Positions 1-8,500 of a DNA stretch of 14,461 nucleotides are shown here, one piece after another. Location: positions 1 to 14,461 of the forward strand of contig CAIQEX010000038.1 of assembly GCA_903870955.1 (NCBI GenBank), given 5' to 3'. Source of the DNA: an uncultured beta proteobacterium. Its GTDB lineage: Bacteria > Pseudomonadota > Gammaproteobacteria > Burkholderiales > Burkholderiaceae_C. The notes below the pieces were generated by a model. The model saw nothing but the letters and a program-made list of their open reading frames with translations. It was not told the origin of the DNA and searched no databases. Position 1 is the stretch's first letter. Every line of letters begins with the position of its first letter. The position numbers and the translations under genes are program-made.

Positions 1-3000
1 AGGACGGTGTTGGCACCGCTGCCGCCAATCACGACGGAGTTGTTGCTGGTCCACATACCGGCGGCATCGGACATCCACGAGGTATTGCTATCGAGGTAGC
101 GCACCAACACCGCATCGCCAGCACCCAATGTGGTATCCGTTGTGAAAGTAATGGTCTGGCTGGCGCCTGTCAGCGGGTCATTACTCAGTGCAGGCGTATA
201 GGAGATGACTCCGATTGAGGTGGTCGTTTTACCGTCTGCGTTGAGCTTGAGCAACTCGAAAGGAAGCGCTTGCCCACCCAACAGCATCGGGTGGTTGAAG
301 ATGACAGTCACCGTGCTCGGGCTACCCGTTTCGGTAAAGCTGGCCCCGACTATGTTGGCCTGCCCTGTCATGCCGGTTGAATTATTGGTAACCGCAAAGC
401 CCGCGAAACTGGCGGCGTCATTTCCGGCACCGTCCTGGATGCCAAACAGGTCATTGCCAGCAGTGGCATCACGGTAAGACACGGCAACCGAATCGCCCGT
501 CATTACATCGGCACCCAGCGTCAAGATGAGCGTATTGCCGTTCACCGCCGCCAAGCTCACGCCGCGACCAGCGCCGTTCACGCTGACATTAATATTGACC
601 AAGTCAAGCTGATGCGCAGCATCCAGCGCCTTGTCATAAGTCAGTGTCAGCTGATTCCCTGCGACCGTTGCTGTTTGCAAAATCGGGGGAGGATTTACCG
701 TCGAGTTGTTGGTGACATTGGCAACAGTAAAGGTCGCCGCATCGTTGCCAACTAAATCCTGCACGGCCAGCAGATCGTTGTTGGCGCTTGGGTCGGTATA
801 GGTGACGCTGATGGATGAATCCGTGTTGTACACCGCGCTGGCCAAGGTCAGGTTAACCGTGCTGCCATTGACGGCCACCGCATTCACAGCACGGGTCACA
901 CCGCCCACCGTTACCGCAAAGGCGCCGGGCGCTGCCAGTTTGCTGGCATCCAGGGCTTCGGTAAAGGTGATAGCCAAGGCTGTGCCATTGACTGAGGCAG
1001 ATACCTGCGTAGGTGCAGACGTATCCAGCGTGTAGGTCGCATTGCGGACGCTGGTGTTTCCAGCGATATCTGTCTCTTTCACGCTGACGGCGTAAACACC
1101 GTCAGGCCCCAACGGGGTGGTAGAAGCCAATGACTGCAAGGCACCGGTCGCATTTTGGGCCGCCTGATAGGCACCACCATTCACACTCAACTGAACGGTC
1201 GCATCCTTTTCGCCTGTGAACTGCACGGCAAGCGATGTCGCGCTACCGCGTCCATCTCCCAGCACACCGGTGTCGCTGCTGGGCGCAATGGTGACTGGCG
1301 ACAAAAGGGGCGCCGCGGTGTCAATCAGAACCGACTGCGTGCCGACCGGACTGGTGTTGCCCGCGGCATCCGTGGCCGTGGCCGTAAACGAGCGGTTTCC
1401 CTGCCCCACCGACAAAACATCCGCGCTGGTCATGGTGTAAGACCAGTTGCCCAAGCTATCGGCCACTACGCTGCGGACATTTCCGGCGCCTAATGTCAAG
1501 TCGACGCGGGCCGAGCCTTCGGCCGTTCCGCTGACGATCACACCAGCACCCATTTCGGCGATGTTGATTTTGTTATCACCCGCCACGGTCGCTATGACCG
1601 GCGCATTGGGCACCCCCGTGTCCACAGATATATTGCGCGAGGCGACGGCACTGACGTTGCCTGCTGCATCGGAGGCGGTCACGCTGATGGTGGCCGAGCC
1701 TTGGCCCATGGCTGTCAAGTCCGACTGAGTCAGGACGTGGCTCCACGTGCCATTGGCGGCAACTGTTTCAGACGACACATTGCCGTCGATGTCGATGCTG
1801 ACGGAAGAGTTACTTTCTGCCGTACCGCTCACTAGGGCAGTGGTTTCCTTCGCATTAACCACGTTGTCACCGGCCACGGCGTTGATCGTGGGCAGCGTTG
1901 GCGCCACGGTGTCAACCAACATTGAAAAGCTCGCACTTACGGAGCCCTGGTTTCCGCCCGAACCTTCCACTACCGCGGTAAATATGTGCGTGCCTTCTGA
2001 CAGTGCGTTTGAGGGTGTGAAGGTCCATGTGTTGCTGCTGACAGTGGCAGAACCCAACCGGTTAGCACCCTCATACACCACCACGTTATCGCCTGCAGCC
2101 AGCGACCCGACGATAGAACCTGAGACCGCAGGCAATCCGTTGTTGGCAATACCACTGGAGCCAACAAAGCTCACCGTGGCCGTCGGAACGGTTGCATTGA
2201 CAGCCAGTGTGAAATCAGCGCTGCGCGTGCCCTGGTTACCTGCGGAATCTTGAACAACAGCCGCAAATGTATGCGTGCTGTTGGAAAGACTGCTGGTGGT
2301 AAAGCTCCACGAACTTCCACCTTGGAAAATCGTGGCAACCCCTGCCGCTATCCCGTCCACAAAAACTTGAACAAACTCACTGTTTCCGGGAGGGCTTTGC
2401 AATTGCCCTTGTATCGTCGGTGTGTTGTCGTTGGTTGAGCTACCACTGACCAGGCTGCTATTCGCGCTCACTACGCTTGTGGTGGCGGTCGGTGCAATCG
2501 TGTCCACCACTACAGCACGCGAACCCGCAAGGCTGACGTTGCCCGCACCATCCGCCGTGGTGGCCGAGACCACATCACTGCCTTGGCCGAGCGCAGTGAT
2601 ATCTGCTGCCACGAGTGTGTAGCTCCAGCTTCCATTGGCTTGCACCGCAACGGAGTGCGTATTGCCCGTTCCGAGGGTCAGTGTCAAGGTGCTATTGGCT
2701 TCAGCAATGCCGCTAATAACGGTGCCTTGTTCACTGATACCCACAATATCGTCACCCGCGATGACATTGACAACCGGCGCAGTAGGCGCCACGGTATCTA
2801 CGTTTACGGCAACCGAGCTGGACGGGGCACTTGCGTTACCTGCCTTGTCCGTGGCCACCGCCGTGAGGTTGTGTACACCATCGGTGAGGCCCGACAGACT
2901 CACATTGATATGACCACTAGCCAGGTCCGAGGTCTGTACGACAACCGAAGCAATTTGCACTGCGCCATCGCGCACGACGATGGTGTCGCCCGCAACGTCG

Positions 3001-5456
3001 GCATGGCCTGCGCTATCCGTCACATCAATGGCCACCGCAAGGGTCGCAGTTGCTGCATTGCTGTTCGCCGCAATGGTCAGTGTTGGCGCATTGGGCGCAA
3101 CCGTATCCAGATACTGGCTTTGCACTGCAGAAACTGCACCGAGATTGCTGGCCGATTGAATAGCGGTTGACGCATTGGTAATGGAGCTTTGAAGCGCTAC
3201 CGAGGTGGTAACTCCTGCTAACGCACCGGTCAGCACGGTGGCGTCAGCCAAGTCCACCACAGTGCTGGGTGCGGTGTTTTGAATCGCGTTTGCGATGTTG
3301 CTCATCACGGTCGCGCCGGCGGTAGCATCCCCATTTGAGGCCATGGAGACAATGGTGGCCACCTGTGCAGCGGCTTTTTGTGCAGTAAGGTCGCCAGCAG
3401 CAATCGGGTCGTAGGACGTTAAGGTTTGCCCGCCCGTCAAGGTGATACCCAGATTGGTCGCAACGGTCTGCGATGCTGCAGCTGACGTTATCGGAGTTGG
3501 CGAGGCATCAATAACGGCCTGCACCAACGTTGTCAGCGGATTGATGGTGGTTGAGCCTTCTGGCGCCTTCAACTGCAGGGTGTTCGCAACGCCGGTATCC
3601 GTGTTGACACCGCCAGTAGCAATGATGGACCCAGAAGGCGCTCCCGTTGGCAAAAAGAAATTTCCATTCGCATCAGTCTGGCCAACAAGAAAGTCCCCAG
3701 CATCAACGACACCGCTGTGGTTTGTATCCACATAAACCGTGGCTCCACGCACATAGCCGTCCGCCACCATACCGCTGGTGAAACTGCTGGCGTGGTTGCC
3801 AGAAAGGTCCTGTAGTGCAACGCTGCCATTGCCCGTGGGCTGCGTGTAGGTGACGCTGACGACGCCAGCTGTGAAGTCGTTGGCGAGCGTCAGAGTGATA
3901 ACAGAACCTGTTATCGAGACTGACGACACCGTGTTCGGTGCGCCGCCTGTGGTTACCGAGAAGGCTGTTGCATCAGGTACTTTCGCTTCATCCAGATTCA
4001 CCGAATATGTCAACTCAATGGTATGGCTGGCACTGTGCGCCGCCTGTGCCAGCACGGCGGGCGGCGTTGCCTCAAGAATGAAACTCAGAGAGCCTTGCGC
4101 CACGTTGCCAAATGCATCGGTATCCGTGATCAGGACCGTGTGCGAGCCATCGGTTGTGGGTGCAACATAGCTTGATGTTGGCGTGCCACCATCGACGGTA
4201 AAGGTGCGCGTCACGTCACCTGCGGGCGTGCTCAGTGACAAAGAAGCATCGTTGGTAATACGGTCTGTCGGGCCAGCACCCGTGTCATGCGCCAAGGCAA
4301 TCGTGGGTGTGGCAATGACGGTATCCACCGGCAGATTGAAAATAGCACTCGCGTTATTTGGCTTGCCCGCTGAATCGGTAAACAGCCCACCACCAACACT
4401 CACCGTGGCAGCGGTGGTGCTCGACAAGTCCGGTGTCAGCGTAGCCGTATACGTGGTGCCGCTTCCAGAGAAGTTGCTCAATGTGCCACCGGTCACCGTG
4501 ATGTCTGCTACCGTGAAATCGGTTGCGGCTTTGCTGAGTGTGAAGGTGAGAAGCGCACCGTGAGAAATGTTCATCGACGCCACGTTGGCGGTGATGGTGA
4601 CTACGGGGTTGTATTGGGGGGTTACTTCGCCGCTCGGTGCGGGCAGCGCGGTATTGTTCGGACCGAAATGGTTGAAGAGATCAATCGTTTTCTCGGTGCC
4701 ATCCGCGAAGATAACACTGTCGAAGGCGGTATTGGAACCTGCCAAAACCTTGACAGTTTCAGTGTTGCTATTGACGACACGGGTCAGCGTCACAACACTG
4801 CCCGCAATACTGCCGGTGTAGTCCGCAAGGTTTCCAGAGAGATAGATCTTGTCTTGCCCACCACCGATCTGAGTGGCATCAACTGAAGTTCCCGCATTGA
4901 CATAGACAACGTCTACACCGCTCCCCCCTTTAACGATCAATGCAATACCAGGGCGGGTTCCTGAAATCGTTTCACCGTTGGCATCCAGCACAACCGCCTT
5001 TACGGTATTGTTGAATGGTCCGCTAGCTGGCAAAGGAAAGCTTCCAGATACTTCTACTTGGCTAAGCGTAGGAACCGATGCGGTACCGGCCGCATACGCC
5101 AATGCGCTACTCACACTAACCGTTCCATTTGCGAAGATCAAACTGTCGCCAGAGATAACCTTGATGACTTCGCTGCCGCCACTAATGCGCGTCAGCGTAA
5201 GCACATTGCCGGTCCCCGGATTTCCAAGTGAGTAATCAGACCAAGCGCCCGAAAGATAGATCTTGTCGGCTCCCAAACCGGACTGTGTGAAATCAAAGGT
5301 CAGTCCAGTGGAAGCACCCACATACACGTCGTCTACGCCAGCACTTCCCTTGAAAATGATTGTTTGCCCATCCAACGATACATTGGCAAAAGGCAGATAG
5401 AAATCCATGAAGTTGGCGCCACTGCCCAGCAAGGTATAGCGAGATGTTGTAGCCAT
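1..5456 (-). CDS. Giant Ig-like/SwmB-repeat surface protein, C-terminus cut by window edge
   Basis: One frame stays open from the ATG at 5456 to the left edge, giving 1,818 complete codons with no stop. The N-terminus (MATTSRYTLLGSG) has no Sec signal. Domains by residue: duplicated RTX-like module (about 33-112 and 173-254, each with GxDxVYV and DKIYLSG); Ig-like (270-375, ADITVTGGTLSNFSGSGTTY style, Big_12-like); Ig-like (376-463); SwmB-like (464-562); a beta module with a dockerin/EF-hand-like loop DTNHSGVVDAGD (577-588), then an Ala-rich helical stretch starting with INPLTTLV; seven Ig-like domains of about 97-100 residues (786-1478), most ending in VDT-AP; two SwmB-like domains (1478-1698); then an Ig-like region. 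I see no cysteine. Inference: a secreted or cell-surface adhesin, probably exported by a type I system. The C-terminal export signal would lie outside the window. It follows the 2,447-residue gene by 86 bp, so co-transcription is possible. Family names are from pattern recognition; exact function and ligand are unknown. Confidence 0.9.
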   Translation of the reverse strand, partial: MATTSRYTLLGSGANFMDFYLPFANVSLDGQTIIFKGSAGVDDVYVGASTGLTFDFTQSGLGADKIYLSGAWSDYSLGNPGTGNVLTLTRISGGSEVIKVISGDSLIFANGTVSVSSALAYAAGTASVPTLSQVEVSGSFPLPASGPFNNTVKAVVLDANGETISGTRPGIALIVKGGSGVDVVYVNAGTSVDATQIGGGQDKIYLSGNLADYTGSIAGSVVTLTRVVNSNTETVKVLAGSNTAFDSVIFADGTEKTIDLFNHFGPNNTALPAPSGEVTPQYNPVVTITANVASMNISHGALLTFTLSKAATDFTVADITVTGGTLSNFSGSGTTYTATLTPDLSSTTAATVSVGGGLFTDSAGKPNNASAIFNLPVDTVIATPTIALAHDTGAGPTDRITNDASLSLSTPAGDVTRTFTVDGGTPTSSYVAPTTDGSHTVLITDTDAFGNVAQGSLSFILEATPPAVLAQAAHSASHTIELTYSVNLDEAKVPDATAFSVTTGGAPNTVSSVSITGSVITLTLANDFTAGVVSVTYTQPTGNGSVALQDLSGNHASSFTSGMVADGYVRGATVYVDTNHSGVVDAGDFLVGQTDANGNFFLPTGAPSGSIIATGGVNTDTGVANTLQLKAPEGSTTINPLTTLVQAVIDASPTPITSAAASQTVATNLGITLTGGQTLTSYDPIAAGDLTAQKAAAQVATIVSMASNGDATAGATVMSNIANAIQNTAPSTVVDLADATVLTGALAGVTTSVALQSSITNASTAIQSASNLGAVSAVQSQYLDTVAPNAPTLTIAANSNAATATLAVAIDVTDSAGHADVAGDTIVVRDGAVQIASVVVQTSDLASGHINVSLSGLTDGVHNLTAVATDKAGNASAPSSSVAVNVDTVAPTAPVVNVIAGDDIVGISEQGTVISGIAEANSTLTLTLGTGNTHSVAVQANGSWSYTLVAADITALGQGSDVVSATTADGAGNVSLAGSRAVVVDTIAPTATTSVVSANSSLVSGSSTNDNTPTIQGQLQSPPGNSEFVQVFVDGIAAGVATIFQGGSSWSFTTSSLSNSTHTFAAVVQDSAGNQGTRSADFTLAVNATVPTATVSFVGSSGIANNGLPAVSGSIVGSLAAGDNVVVYEGANRLGSATVSSNTWTFTPSNALSEGTHIFTAVVEGSGGNQGSVSASFSMLVDTVAPTLPTINAVAGDNVVNAKETTALVSGTAESNSSVSIDIDGNVSSETVAANGTWSHVLTQSDLTAMGQGSATISVTASDAAGNVSAVASRNISVDTGVPNAPVIATVAGDNKINIAEMGAGVIVSGTAEGSARVDLTLGAGNVRSVVADSLGNWSYTMTSADVLSVGQGNRSFTATATDAAGNTSPVGTQSVLIDTAAPLLSPVTIAPSSDTGVLGDGRGSATSLAVQFTGEKDATVQLSVNGGAYQAAQNATGALQSLASTTPLGPDGVYAVSVKETDIAGNTSVRNATYTLDTSAPTQVSASVNGTALAITFTEALDASKLAAPGAFAVTVGGVTRAVNAVAVNGSTVNLTLASAVYNTDSSISVTYTDPSANNDLLAVQDLVGNDAATFTVANVTNNSTVNPPPILQTATVAGNQLTLTYDKALDAAHQLDLVNINVSVNGAGRGVSLAAVNGNTLILTLGADVMTGDSVAVSYRDATAGNDLFGIQDGAGNDAASFAGFAVTNNSTGMTGQANIVGASFTETGSPSTVTVIFNHPMLLGGQALPFELLKLNADGKTTTSIGVISYTPALSNDPLTGASQTITFTTDTTLGAGDAVLVRYLDSNTSWMSDAAGMWTSNNSVVIGGSGANTV
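4695..5360 (-). repeat. Duplicated RTX-like module at the N-terminus of the second giant protein
   Basis: Two related blocks lie 140 residues apart: residues about 33-112 (bases 5121-5360) and 173-254 (bases 4695-4940). Both share KG-(S/G)-(A/S)-G-V-D-x-V-Y-V, DKIYLSG, DY, (V/L)-x-TLTR, E-x-(I/V)-K-V and IFA-x-GT in the same order. The Gly/Asp content recalls RTX beta-roll segments, but the strict nonapeptide GGxGxDxxx is not repeated, so I call it RTX-like only. Confidence 0.7.
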
Positions 5457-5462
5457 TTTTAG

Positions 5463-5467
5463 TCCCT
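5463..5467 (-). promoter_or_regulatory. Shine-Dalgarno of the second giant gene
   Basis: AGGGA is placed six bases before the ATG at 5454-5456, a good match and spacing. It shows that the second giant gene has its own translation start and is not a read-through or frameshifted continuation of the upstream gene. Confidence 0.7.
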
Positions 5468-5486
5468 GTGAAAATCAATAATATTT

Positions 5487-5505
5487 AGTGAAGGCAAAAT
5501 TCACT
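5487..5505 (-). other. Small hairpin between the two giant genes
   Basis: AGTGAA and TTCACT form a 6-bp stem around a 7-base loop in the 86-bp gap. No T-run follows on the minus strand, so it is not a convincing terminator. It may be a minor mRNA structure or chance. Confidence 0.25.
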
Positions 5506-5542
5506 TACTGTGATTTCGCCTACCGTTCGTCAGTGCTCAAAA

Positions 5543-8500
5543 TCAACCGTACAAGATGGGTTCGTAAGTGACACCACCCAGCAAGACCTTGAGTGCCGTG
5601 GTGTCATTGAATGTTGAGGCGATGGTTGCAGGTCCTGCAGCCGCCATAAATATGTTGAATTCCCCGCCACCTTGTCCCGTAGCGGAACCACTTCCTGGAG
5701 TCGACAAAACAGTAGGTGCCGTTCCATAGTTCACGATCAGACCTGCATCAAAATTGTCTTGGCGCAGAATGGTGTTGTCACCATGGTTATCGAAGTAGAT
5801 CAAGTCGCCCACGCCAAAATTATTGATCGCCACATGGAAGTCATTGGTCGCAATTCCAGGATCAGTTGACGGTGCCAGATCATTGGCAACGATAGCGAGG
5901 TTCGCACTACCAAAATCGACGGCAACGGCGGCACCATTGGGATTGCCTGAACCTTCTGCATCCAGCCAACTGTGACCCGCCACGGTTGTATCGACTCCTG
6001 CATTCATGGCCAAAGACGCCGCAGCTACTCCCGTACCGGTACCCAGCGCAGTGGGGTTGACGGTGCCAAAATTCATGGCCGTGACGTCAGTCACCGCAAC
6101 GCTCGCCTGTCCGCTACCGGCACCGACAAACGCGCCAGCATCCACTTCGATGTGGTAGTTGTTGTTGAAGTCGAGGTTTGAAGCTGGATTCAACGTGATC
6201 GTGTTGCCACTGATGATCACATGTGCGGAGTCTGTCACCAGGAAGTCCTGGCTATTGATAATGCTTTCACCGTGGAAGCCTGTTCCACCATCATTGACAA
6301 GGTGAATGTATTTGCCAGCTACCGCGGAAACATTTTCTGATGCGGTCAATACGATGCCACTCGTCACATCCAGGTTTAAGACGCCGTCCACGTGACTTGA
6401 AAGGGTTGGCGCAACCACTTCATTGATCGTGAATACATTGCTCGCAACATGCAGACCGGCAGTGTCGGTGGCGGTCACCGTCACACTCTGTGAGCCTGTA
6501 GCCGTGACAGTGCCGTGCAACAGCCCAGTGCTGGCGTCCAGCGTCAACGTGCTGGGCAGTCCAGTGGCGGTGTAGGTCAGGTGATCCAACGCATCCACAT
6601 CCGTGAAGTACCCCGCCAAGCTCTGGCTGAAGGGTTGACCCACCACGGCATATTCCGTAGGAATCTGCGACACAAGGGTCGGCGCCTCGTTGACATTCGT
6701 CACCGTGATGGCCACCGCCTGCGTCGTCGAAATTGTTCCGTCTGACGCGCCCACCGTGAAGTCATAGACGTTGTTGGCACCTGCATCCCCAGGTTGCTCA
6801 AAGTTCGGTGTAGTTTTGAACGTCACTGCACCGTTGCTGGTGTTGATGTTGAAGAGGGACGAATCGCCTCCGGTGATCGAGTAGGTCAACGTGGTGCCCG
6901 CGTCCTGGTCCGTAGCGGCCACTGTGTACACCGTGCCCGTGGCATTCTCGGCAAATGACCCGGTGGTGCTGCTGGTGAGCACTGGCGCTTCATTCACATT
7001 GGTCACCGTGATGGCGACAGCCTTGGTGGTCAGGTTCGTGCCGTCTGAAGCGCCTACCGTGATGTCGTAGACATTGTTGGCACCTGCATCCAACGGAGCC
7101 TCGAAGTCTGGCAAATTCTTGAAAGTAAGAGCCCCGGAGGTGGCGTCGATATTGAAGCGGGCAACATCCGTTCCACTGATCGAGTAGGTCAAAGTTGTTG
7201 ACGCATCCTGATCCGTTGCCGCAACCGTATAGACAGTGCCAGACGCGTTCTCTGCGAAGGACGTGGAAGCAGCACTGGATATAACAGGAGCTTCGTTGAC
7301 GTTGGTCACCGTTAGAGCGACGGCCTGCGACGTCAGGTTGGTACCGTCTGACACCTCCACTGTGAAGTCGTAAACATTGTTGGCACCTGCATCCAGGCGT
7401 GTCTCAAAGTCCGGCGCACCCTTGAACGTGACCACACCCGTGCTGGAGATGTTGAAGAGGGACGCATCGGTTCCGGTGATCGCGTACGTCAGCGCGGTGC
7501 CCACGTCCTGATCTGATGCCAACACCGTATATGCCGTGCCCGTGCCGTTCTCGGCAAAGTTGGCCGTTGTGCTGGCGCCGCCAGTGATCACTGGCGCCTC
7601 ATTCACATTGGTCACCGTGATGGCAACGGCTTGCGGTGCCGTGGTCAGGCTGCCGTCGCTTGCCGTGACGGTGATGTTGTACACATTGTTGACATGCGCA
7701 GGTGCTTCGAAGTTGGGCGCTGAAATGAAGGTAACCGCACCAGTTGCGCTATCGATGTGAAACAGCGCGTTGTCTGCGCCACTACCAGCAAGGGCATATG
7801 TCAAGGTGGTATTTGCATCTACGTCCGTACCTTGGGCCGTGAACACCACGCCTGTGCCGTTCTCGGCAAACGGTGATGGTGTGCCAATGGTCAAGCTCGG
7901 TGCTTCGTTGGCGTTGGTTACCGTGATGGCAACGGCTTGGGTAGAGGCGTGACCTAGCGCATCGGTGGCGGTCACCGATACGTCATAGATGTTGTTGGCG
8001 CCAACATCGGCTGGCGCTTCAAAGTTTGGCGAGGTCTTGAATGTAACGGCACCGGTTGCGCTGTTGATGGTGAAAAGTCCGTCGTCCACCGAGCCGCTCA
8101 ATGTGTACGTCAGAGTCGTGGCATCGGTCACAGCGCTTGTGTAGGCTGCAGTCGTGCCGTTCTCTCCATAGTTCGCAGTGGTCAAAGAGGTAAACACGGG
8201 GGCCGTGTTGTCAATGACAAAGTTGCTCACTATCTGCCCCACCGACGTGGTGACCAGTTGTTGCGTCGATATGCTTCCTATGACTGTTGCGCCATTGAGG
8301 TTTATGGCTGTCACGGTCACGGCGGAACTTTCGGCTGCCGGAGCCGTCGCGCTAAACACCAATGTGCTTGTGCCTGATCCACTGACATAGGTCGCAGTTA
8401 AGGTCTGACCCCCTACATTGAAAGCCACGTCCGGTGTACCACCTGAGGAGACCACGACCGGCTCGGTCAATGTGACATTGAAGGTCAGCGCGTCGCCTAC

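Noticed and set aside
1155..2253. Several plus-strand open frames of 60-200 codons across 200-5300 and 5670-12890
   Set aside because: They lie antisense to the giant genes. Their low-complexity translations (runs of VTV, TLSP, ATAL) mirror the opposite-strand repeats, and none resembles a known family.
5457..5542. The two giant genes as one gene split by a frameshift or stop
   Set aside because: The upstream protein has a distinct non-repeat C-terminus and a stop. The downstream one has its own Shine-Dalgarno (AGGGA, 6-base spacing) and a new kind of N-terminal module.
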